From: Gemmatimonadota bacterium
Lineage (GTDB): Bacteria > Gemmatimonadota > Gemmatimonadetes > Gemmatimonadales > GWC2-71-9
Assembly (NCBI GenBank): GCA_003220855.1
Contig: QHTP01000121.1
Span: forward strand, 1 to 7,471
Reading direction: 5' to 3'
Length of the DNA stretch: 7,471 nucleotides
Both the position numbers and the translations under genes were made by a program. The notes beneath the pieces are model-generated. The model saw only the letters and a program-made list of their open reading frames with translations. It made no database searches and was not told where the DNA came from. Numbering within the stretch: the stretch's first letter is position 1; the number at the start of each line of letters is the position of its first letter. Shown piece by piece: positions 1-4,620 of the stretch.

Positions 1-378
1 CGCTACGACCCCGACCGGCCGTTCATCTCCGCGGTGTACCAGAATCGGCTCAAGCGGGGCATGCGGCTAGAGGCCGACCCGACCGTGAGCTACGCCTATG
101 GCCGGCGCCTGAAGCGCGTGTGGGACAAGAACCTCGCCGTGCGCTCCTCGTACAACACGTATCTCCACGTCGGCCTGCCGCCCGGGCCGATCTCGCAGCC
201 GGGGCGCGCCAGCCTGGCCGCGGCGCTTTACCCCGCCGATGTGCCGTTCCTGTACTTCGTCGCGCAAACGGACGGCAAGCACATCTTCTCCGCGACGTAC
301 GGGGAGCATCTCGCCGCGATCCGGCGGGTCAAGGAAATGAAGCGCGCAGCGCGCGCGCCGCACCCGCCGGCTCACTAG
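1..378 (+). CDS. mltG: Endolytic transglycosylase MltG (YceG-like), C-terminal part
   Basis: Membrane-anchored lytic transglycosylase that cleaves nascent peptidoglycan glycan strands and is thought to set their length. The reading frame is open from the first base, so the 5' part is cut off by the window; 125 residues remain before the TAG stop at 376-378. The YceG-family C-terminal motifs are clear: NRL..GMRLEADPTVSYA (about residues 15-31 of the fragment), YNTY...GLPPGPISQPG, then SLAAALYP and YFVAQTDGKHIFS. The catalytic glutamate and the N-terminal membrane anchor expected of the family lie upstream of the window and cannot be checked. The last ~17 codons overlap the 3' end of thiE on the opposite strand. 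The C-terminus ends shortly after the usual family end (FSATYGEHLAAIRR), so the gene looks intact at this end. Confidence 0.92.
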   Translation, partial: RYDPDRPFISAVYQNRLKRGMRLEADPTVSYAYGRRLKRVWDKNLAVRSSYNTYLHVGLPPGPISQPGRASLAAALYPADVPFLYFVAQTDGKHIFSATYGEHLAAIRRVKEMKRAARAPHPPAH

Positions 379-958
379 CGCCCCACACCGCGCCGATCAC
401 CGCGATGCCGGCGGCGCCGGCGCGCGCGACCGCCGCGGCGTTCGCCGCGCTGATGCCGCCGATCGCGATCACCGGCGTGCCGGCCGGGGCCAGGCCGGCC
501 AGTCGGGCGAACCCCTCGGCCCCGAGCGGCGGGCCGGCGTCCGGCTTGGTTCCCGTGGCGAAGCACGGCCCGACGCTCCAGTAGTCGGCCGGCCAGCCGC
601 GCACCCGCTCCGCCTCGGCGGGCGTGCCGACGGAGATGCCGAGCAGGAAGGCGGGAGGAGCGGGGACATGGGGCCGGACGCGGTCGAGCGGCAGGTCCTC
701 CTGGCCAAGGTGTGCGCCGGCCGCCCCGGCGGCAAGCGCCACATCGACGCGATCGTTGACGATCACCGGGATGGCGAGGGCGCCCACCAGGGAACGCGTG
801 AGCGCCGCGACCTCGCGCGGGGGCGCGCCTTTGAGTCGCACCTGGATCATGGTCGCCCCGCCGCGCGCGGCCTGGCGGCACTCTGCCACGGGGTCGCGCC
901 CCTTGAGGAGCGCGGCGTCCGTGAGCACCATCAAGCGCAACTGATCGGCGAGCGCCAT
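329..958 (-). CDS. thiE: Thiamine phosphate synthase ThiE
   Basis: Cytosolic TIM-barrel enzyme that joins hydroxymethylpyrimidine diphosphate and carboxythiazole phosphate to give thiamine phosphate. The protein is 209 residues, normal for the family. Substrate-binding motifs are all present: Q39-x-R41-x-K43, VIVND (N68, D69, the latter the expected Mg ligand), HLGQEDLP (D88), TGTKPD (T135, T137, K138) and the phosphate-binding IAIGGIS (G167-S170). This complete set argues for ThiE rather than the TenI-type paralogue. The open frame extends upstream to 1225, but the family's first strand (LRLMVLTD, residues 7-14) lies just inside the ATG at 958, so that start is chosen. A TTG at residue 7 is a weaker alternative. 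No other thi gene is in view. The start codon overlaps that of aroH on the other strand, and the 3' end overlaps mltG by 50 bases. Confidence 0.93.
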   Translation of the reverse strand: MALADQLRLMVLTDAALLKGRDPVAECRQAARGGATMIQVRLKGAPPREVAALTRSLVGALAIPVIVNDRVDVALAAGAAGAHLGQEDLPLDRVRPHVPAPPAFLLGISVGTPAEAERVRGWPADYWSVGPCFATGTKPDAGPPLGAEGFARLAGLAPAGTPVIAIGGISAANAAAVARAGAAGIAVIGAVWGASEPAGAARALRASFP

Positions 959-1325
959 GACCAAAACTCTGCGTGGACTGCGCGGCGCCACCACGGCGGC
1001 GGCGAACACGCGCGAAGCGATCCTGAACGCGACGGCCGAGCTACTGCGCGCGCTCCAGGAGGCCAACGGCTTTCGACCCGGCGACGTCGAGAGCGCGATC
1101 TTCACCTCGTCTCCCGACCTGACCGCCGAGTACCCGGCGCGCGCCGCTCGGGTGCTGGGGTGGAGCGACGTGCCGCTGCTCGGAACCGCAGAGGTGGCAG
1201 TCCCGGACGGCCTGCCGCGCTGCATCCGCGTGCTGCTCCACTTCTACACTGCCAAGCCGCAGCGTGAGCTGAAACATATGTACCTGCGCGACGCGGCCAA
1301 GCTGCGCCCGGATCGACCGCAATGA
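957..1325 (+). CDS. aroH: Monofunctional chorismate mutase, AroH class
   Basis: Converts chorismate to prephenate, the branch step towards phenylalanine and tyrosine. The 122-residue protein matches the trimeric pseudo-alpha/beta-barrel AroH type of Bacillus subtilis across its length, not the all-helical AroQ type. Residues aligning with the known active site are present: R9 in RGLRGATT (B. subtilis R7), R65, E79 in TAEV (E78), R91 in CIRV (R90), Y109 in MYLRDA (Y108) and R117 in LRPD. The ATG at 957 places RGLRGATT at the normal distance from the N-terminus. No good Shine-Dalgarno is visible; GGCGAG at 947-952 is the nearest purine run, and it lies inside thiE. The stop overlaps the rlmI-like start (ATGA, 1322-1325), implying translational coupling. 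Any promoter must lie within thiE. Confidence 0.95.
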   Translation: MTKTLRGLRGATTAAANTREAILNATAELLRALQEANGFRPGDVESAIFTSSPDLTAEYPARAARVLGWSDVPLLGTAEVAVPDGLPRCIRVLLHFYTAKPQRELKHMYLRDAAKLRPDRPQ

Positions 1326-2503
1326 CGGGCGGTGCGGCACTCCGGCAAGCAACGGTCATTGTGTCGGCCAAGGGCGCCGCGCGCTGGCAGGCGGGCCATC
1401 CCTGGATCTATCGCACCGACCTGTACGACGAGCCGGGCGATGCACCGGGGATCGTCGCCGTCACCGACCGCCGCGGCCGCCACCTCGGCCAGGCGCTGTA
1501 CTCCCCCAAGTCGGAGATCCGGCTGCGCCTGCTCACGCGCGGCCGCGAGCCGGTTGATGCAACCTGGTGGCAGCGGAGCGTCGCAAGCGCTGCCGCCCGC
1601 CGCGAAGGAGTCGCCGCCACGGCGTACCGCGTCGTCCACGCCGAGGGGGATGGGCTCCCGTCCCTCGTCGTGGACCGTTATGGCCCGTATGTCGTGGCGC
1701 AGCTGCTCTCGGCCGGTCTCGAGCAGGTCCGGGACGACGTGCTGGCGGGGATCGGGGCGGCGCTCACGCCGGACGGGATCCTGCTGCGCAACGACTCCGC
1801 GATCCGGCGCCACGAAGGCCTGCCACTCGAGGTCGTCGCCGCCGCGGGGGTGGTGCCGGCCACCGTCGAGGTGGAGGAGCACGGGATCCGGTATCGCGCC
1901 GCCCCCCACGACGGACAGAAAACCGGGGCGTTCCTCGACCAGCGGGAGAACCGCGTGCTGGTGGGCGAGCACGCGGGCCCGGGCCGGGCGCTCGACCTGT
2001 TCACCTACCACGGCTCGTTCGCGCTGCACCTCGCGCGCCGGGCGATCGGGGTGGTGGCGATCGACTCGAGCGCGGAGGCGCTCGCCCGGGGACAAGAGAA
2101 CGCGATCCTCAATGGACTCACCAACATCACCTGGCGCGAGGCCAACGCGTTCGACGTGCTGCGCGAGCTGGAGCGCCGCGACGAGCGCTTCGACACCGTG
2201 GTGCTCGATCCGCCCGCGTTCGCCAAGTCCAAGCAGAGCCTGGTGCGCGCCCTCGCCGGCTACAAGGAGATCAACCTGCGCGCCATGCGGCTGCTGGCGA
2301 CGGGCGGTGTGCTGTTCACGTGCTCCTGCTCCTACCACGTGAACCGGTCGGTCTTCCTCGAGATGGTGGCCGACGCGGCCCGGGACTCAGGGACCCGCCT
2401 CCAGCTCCTCGCCGTCACGGGCGCGGGGCGAGACCACCCGGAGCTCGTCAACGTCCCGGAGACGGGCTACTTGAAGGGTGCTCTCCTGCGAGCCGTAGAC
2501 TAG
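1322..2503 (+). CDS. rlmI: RlmI-type class I rRNA (cytosine-C5) methyltransferase
   Basis: Predicted SAM-dependent 23S rRNA methyltransferase; E. coli RlmI, of nearly the same length (about 396 residues), makes m5C1962. This protein has 393 residues. It has an N-terminal PUA RNA-binding domain (about 10-75, with the GHPWIYRTDL motif at 25-34), a central EEHGIRY..APHDGQKTGAFLDQREN segment (185-210) typical of the family, and a Rossmann methyltransferase domain. SAM motif I is LDLFTYHGSFALHLA (224-238), with acidic D248 ending the next strand. Motif IV is VVLDPPAF (293-300), followed by GYKEINLRAM and the strand LFTCSCSYHV (C334, C336). The 4-base ATGA overlap with aroH suggests one transcript, although the functions are unrelated. 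The exact target base is inferred from the family; related COG1092 members could modify another site. Confidence 0.9.
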   Translation: MTGGAALRQATVIVSAKGAARWQAGHPWIYRTDLYDEPGDAPGIVAVTDRRGRHLGQALYSPKSEIRLRLLTRGREPVDATWWQRSVASAAARREGVAATAYRVVHAEGDGLPSLVVDRYGPYVVAQLLSAGLEQVRDDVLAGIGAALTPDGILLRNDSAIRRHEGLPLEVVAAAGVVPATVEVEEHGIRYRAAPHDGQKTGAFLDQRENRVLVGEHAGPGRALDLFTYHGSFALHLARRAIGVVAIDSSAEALARGQENAILNGLTNITWREANAFDVLRELERRDERFDTVVLDPPAFAKSKQSLVRALAGYKEINLRAMRLLATGGVLFTCSCSYHVNRSVFLEMVADAARDSGTRLQLLAVTGAGRDHPELVNVPETGYLKGALLRAVD

Positions 2504-2510
2504 CTCCCCG

Positions 2511-2538
2511 TTGACTAAACCGCTGTCCGTTACAACCT
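2511..2538 (+). promoter_or_regulatory. Weak promoter candidate before the CDF gene
   Basis: The 48-base gap between the rlmI-like stop and the CDF start holds TTGACT (2511-2516), a near match to a sigma70 -35 box. A poor -10-like CAACCT follows at 2533-2538 with a 16-base spacer; TACAAC at 2531-2536 is the alternative but leaves only 14 bases. No Shine-Dalgarno is visible before the ATG at 2552, and a start near 2545 would give a very short leader. This is based on appearance only. Read-through from rlmI is equally possible. Confidence 0.22.
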
Positions 2539-2551
2539 TGCATTCCTGTCC

Positions 2552-3406
2552 ATGCCGGCGTCCACCCTCGTCCGCCGAGTGTTCATCGGCCTCCTGTTCG
2601 CCAACCTGGCGGTCGTGGGGGTGAAGCTCTGGGTGGGATTCGCGTCCGGGTCGCTCGCCATCCTCGGTGGCGCGGTGGATTCCTGTGTGGACGCGCTGAA
2701 CAACGTGCTCGCGCTGATCGTGATTCGCGTGGCAGCCAAGGAGCCCGATGAGGACCACCCCTATGGCCACGGCAAGTTCGAGACGCTCGGCGCGCTCGCC
2801 ATCGTCGGATTCCTGTCGATCACCTGCTTCGAGCTGGTGCGGGGGGGGGTCAACCATCTCGTGAGCGGCACCCATCGCGTCGACGTGAGCGACTGGCAGC
2901 TGGCGCTGCTCGTGCTCACGCTCGGCGTGAACGTGCTGATCACCTGGTACGAGCACCGCCGCGGCACCGAGCTCGGCAGCGAGCTGCTGGTGGCCGACGC
3001 GGCGCATACGCGCGCCGACGTCTTCGTCACGGTCGGCGTCGTGGTGAGTGTCCTGCTCATGCGCCAGGGATGGTGGTGGGCGGACTCGGCGGTCGCGATC
3101 GTCGTGGCGCTGGTGATCGTCTTCGTGGCCTACCGCATCCTGGCGCGCACCGTGCCGGTACTGGTGGACGAGCGCGCCATTCCCACACGCGACATCCAGG
3201 ACGCCGCCCAGGCGGTCCCCGGCGTGAAGAGCGCCTACAGCATCCGGTCACGCGGTCCCTCCGACCTGCGCTACGCCGAGGTCACGGTGTGCGTCGATCG
3301 CCACGCGGACGTCGAGTCCGCCCACGCGATCGCCGACCAGGTGGAAGAGCGGCTCAAGCGCGACCTGCGGCTGCACGAGGTCACCGTGCACGTGGAGCCA
3401 TGCTGA
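2552..3406 (+). CDS. Cation diffusion facilitator (CDF) family metal efflux transporter
   Basis: Inner-membrane antiporter exporting divalent metal (Zn, possibly Cd, Fe or Mn) against protons. The protein has 284 residues, typical for the YiiP/FieF-like branch. Six hydrophobic segments are visible at about 10-30, 36-58, 79-97, 114-134, 154-170 and 177-197. The transport site is D43-x3-D47 in TM2 and H152-x3-D156 in TM5, the DxxxD/HxxxD arrangement of zinc/cadmium transporters. The loop motif DHPYGHGKFE (68-77) matches the DHSFGHGKAE region of YiiP, which carries a second metal site. The C-terminal cytoplasmic ferredoxin-like domain spans about 205-284 (VPGVKSAYSIRSRG, VTVCVDRHADVESAH, VTVHVEP). 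The ATG at 2552 precedes TM1 by about nine residues. The stop overlaps the next gene by 7 bases. A run of nine G (2841-2849) lies within the reading frame. Metal specificity cannot be fixed from sequence. Confidence 0.92.
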   Translation: MPASTLVRRVFIGLLFANLAVVGVKLWVGFASGSLAILGGAVDSCVDALNNVLALIVIRVAAKEPDEDHPYGHGKFETLGALAIVGFLSITCFELVRGGVNHLVSGTHRVDVSDWQLALLVLTLGVNVLITWYEHRRGTELGSELLVADAAHTRADVFVTVGVVVSVLLMRQGWWWADSAVAIVVALVIVFVAYRILARTVPVLVDERAIPTRDIQDAAQAVPGVKSAYSIRSRGPSDLRYAEVTVCVDRHADVESAHAIADQVEERLKRDLRLHEVTVHVEPC

Positions 3407-4251
3407 GCCTGTCCGGGGAGCACCAGTCGCCCACGGCGCGCCGGCCGCCGCGCTCCCTCAAGCAGGAGTACCACGAGTTCCTGCTGCAGCGCATCGAGGA
3501 ATACAAGAACACCCTGGCCCGCGAGGAGCTGCTCGAGATCGGGGACGAAGCCGTCCGCGAGCTGGAAGAGAGTGCGGCGGGGCAGTATCTGCTCACCGAG
3601 GTGCTGCTGCTCGAGCACGTGGACCGCATCATCGCGCGCCGGCTGCGGCTCCCCGCGTTCCCGCGCTGGCGTCAGAAACACCGCGCCCTGCGGGCCGCGC
3701 AGCGGGCGCCCACGCACTGGGGCCTCGAGCCGGACGGACCGCTCGTGAGCTCGGTGCGCCGCCTCGAGCCCGGTGACGTCGGCGTGGTGATCGGCGCGGC
3801 AGCGCTCCCCGCCGCCCTGTTCATCGCGGCCCACGACGCGGAGGTGTTCCTACTCGACCAGGACCTGGCCGCGATCGAGGGTGCCGAGAGCCGGGCCGTC
3901 ACCGAGCAGCTGGCCGGGCGCTTGCAAGCCCTCGTCGTCACGTTCGGCGGCTGGTTTCCGGACGTGGCGCCCAGCGTCGTGGTGATCGATCCCGCCGCCC
4001 TCGCGCACGCGCGAGCGCGCGATCGCAACGGGCTCGTGGCGGAGCTCCAGTCGCGCACCCGCCCGGGCGGCGTACACGTGGTCCTGCCCAGCCCCACGGC
4101 CAGCGAGGTCATTCCGCTCGCCTCGGAAGCGCTGCAGGCGCAATACAGAGGCTGGGAGATCGTGCGGCGCCGTCGTATCAAGGCGGGCGCCGGCTTCACG
4201 GCGACCAAGCCCGAGCGTCAACTGGACACGGCCTTACACGTGTCGGAGTGA
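3400..4251 (+). CDS. Unrecognised 283-residue protein: helical N-terminus plus degenerate methyltransferase-like Rossmann domain
   Basis: I do not recognise a named family. The start is the ATG at 3400, overlapping the CDF stop (ATGCTGA); the frame is open further upstream, but that stretch is the CDF gene. Residues 20-105 are charged and predicted helical (EYHEFLLQRIEEYKNTLAR, then LLTEVLLLEHVDRIIARRLRLP), ending in a basic patch (RWRQKHRALRAAQR) and THWGLEPDGP. Residues 126-230 follow the strand-helix order of a class I methyltransferase: VGVVIGAAALPAALFIAAH where motif I would sit, AEVFLLDQD (acidic end of strand 2, D153/D155), a strand at LVVTFGGWF, VVVIDPAAL (motif IV position, 193-201), then LQSRTRPGGVHVVLP, which resembles the RPGG turn before strand 5. 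The glycine-rich SAM loop is not canonical, so it may bind no SAM. No signal peptide or membrane segment is seen. Coupling to the transporter suggests, but does not prove, a shared role. Confidence 0.82.
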   Translation: MLSLSGEHQSPTARRPPRSLKQEYHEFLLQRIEEYKNTLAREELLEIGDEAVRELEESAAGQYLLTEVLLLEHVDRIIARRLRLPAFPRWRQKHRALRAAQRAPTHWGLEPDGPLVSSVRRLEPGDVGVVIGAAALPAALFIAAHDAEVFLLDQDLAAIEGAESRAVTEQLAGRLQALVVTFGGWFPDVAPSVVVIDPAALAHARARDRNGLVAELQSRTRPGGVHVVLPSPTASEVIPLASEALQAQYRGWEIVRRRRIKAGAGFTATKPERQLDTALHVSE

Positions 4252-4276
4252 CCAACCCGCCGTACCACCCCGCACC

Positions 4277-4360
4277 TTACACGTTGCAGGACGCCAAGTT
4301 GCACGAAAGGGCCAGCGGCAAGCCCTTTGCCTCGTGCAACGTGTAACCTGCAACGTGGAA
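4277..4360. repeat. 84-base nested palindrome made of degenerate 7-base units (consensus CGTGNAA)
   Basis: The two arms pair in three nested stems: 4277-4290 with 4347-4360 (13 of 14 pairs, mismatch at 4279/4358), 4298-4305 with 4333-4340 (8 of 8) and 4306-4312 with 4322-4328 (7 of 7). There is an internal loop (7 by 6 bases), a 4-base bulge at 4329-4332 and a 9-base apical loop. An alternative register pairs TTACACGTTGCA (4277-4288) perfectly with 4335-4346. The right arm is four tandem heptads starting at 4333, 4340, 4347 and 4354 (N = C, T, C, G; the third has C for G at its second base). The left arm carries the same units inverted at 4277, 4284 and 4299, with an unrelated 8-base unit between. 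It is less GC-rich than its flanks. There is no long T run, so it is not a standard terminator, though the inner hairpin followed by TTT could stop weakly. Confidence 0.85.
4357..4360 (+). promoter_or_regulatory. Candidate ribosome-binding site buried in the palindrome
   Basis: GGAA at 4357-4360 lies five bases before the ATG at 4366 and is the only Shine-Dalgarno-like run there. It forms the last four bases of the outer stem's right arm, two of them in the closing A-T pairs and one at the mismatch. In an RNA that folds fully it would be partly hidden, so translation of the small ORF could depend on which register the arms adopt. This is inference from base pairing alone. Confidence 0.3.
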
Positions 4361-4365
4361 CGGTC

Positions 4366-4530
4366 ATGACAAGCTTGCCTCTCGTCCTCGACGACGAGCC
4401 AATCGGCATCATCCTGCGGGCGGGCCGGCGGATCCTGCGCCCCGCGAAGATCTGGGCCTACTGCTGGTTCACGGACGAAGGTGAAGCGGGCGACCACACG
4501 CACCGCCACCTCCCCGAACACCTCGACTGA
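4366..4530 (+). CDS. Small hypothetical protein (54 residues) with histidine-rich tail
   Basis: I do not recognise a family. The frame has strongly G/C third positions like the neighbouring genes and ends in TGA at 4528-4530, right before a terminator-like hairpin. Visible features are an acidic N-terminal segment LVLDDEPIGIILRAG (6-20), a basic stretch (RRILRPAK), an aromatic patch IWAYCWF (29-35, one cysteine), and a tail GDHTHRHLPEH (42-52) with four histidines that could bind metal. There is no signal peptide or membrane helix. An in-frame ATG at 4327 would add 13 residues, but these would be encoded by the palindrome's right arm, so 4366 is preferred. It sits 114 bases after the transporter-linked gene and 90 bases before fdhA. 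The compact shape could be a small regulatory or accessory protein; coding status itself is not certain. Confidence 0.6.
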   Translation: MTSLPLVLDDEPIGIILRAGRRILRPAKIWAYCWFTDEGEAGDHTHRHLPEHLD

Positions 4531-4537
4531 GCATCCC

Positions 4538-4561
4538 CGGGCCGGCCTCCCCGCCGGCCCG
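4538..4561 (+). terminator. Probable intrinsic terminator hairpin
   Basis: A nine-base perfect stem, CGGGCCGGC (4538-4546) with GCCGGCCCG (4553-4561), closes a 6-base loop and begins seven bases after the stop of the small ORF. It is followed by TGCTGTTTC, a poor T tract. The position between two genes and the stability of the stem support termination; the weak tail keeps confidence moderate. Confidence 0.5.
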
Positions 4562-4580
4562 TGCTGTTTCAGGCCCAGAC

Positions 4581-4612
4581 GGCTGGTAGCCGGCCGCTAG
4601 GGCGGGTAACCT
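4581..4612 (+). promoter_or_regulatory. Putative fdhA promoter/operator region
   Basis: Between the hairpin and the fdhA ATG (4621) there are 59 bases. TAACCT at 4607-4612 could be a -10 box; it would put transcription start at about 4619-4621, giving a leaderless or nearly leaderless mRNA, consistent with the lack of a well-spaced Shine-Dalgarno (AGGGCGGG at 4599-4606 is about 14 bases away). No good -35 box is visible. Two small dyads overlap the region, GGCT-ggt-AGCC (4581-4591) and TAGC-N5-GCTA (4587-4599), and might be a regulator site. All of this is weak. Confidence 0.2.
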
Positions 4613-4620
4613 TAGCCCCG

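Noticed and set aside
959..1225. Longer thiE start at 1225 adding 89 residues
   Set aside because: The extra part is antisense to aroH and has no ThiE similarity; the family's first strand starts right after the ATG at 958.
1244..2338. 364-residue minus-strand open frame opposite the rlmI-like gene
   Set aside because: Antisense shadow; low-complexity composition and no domain, while the plus strand carries clear PUA and methyltransferase motifs.
3070..3399. Longer start for the 283-residue protein
   Set aside because: This stretch is the transporter gene in another frame, and its translation is arginine/glycine-rich shadow sequence; the ATG at 3400 gives a sensible N-terminus and a normal overlap.
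4306..4328. Inner hairpin as a strong intrinsic terminator for the upstream gene
   Set aside because: The 7-base stem is followed by only TTT before GCC; it may contribute to weak termination but cannot be called one.
4277..4360. CRISPR array
   Set aside because: Units are seven bases, contiguous and inverted between arms; there are no long repeats, spacers or cas genes.
4327..4365. Upstream ATG for the small ORF at 4327
   Set aside because: The added 13 residues would be encoded entirely by the palindrome's inner and outer arms, and that ATG has no ribosome-binding site.
4234..4521. 95-residue minus-strand frame across the palindrome and small ORF
   Set aside because: Runs through the structured repeat and opposite the better-composed small ORF; no motif.
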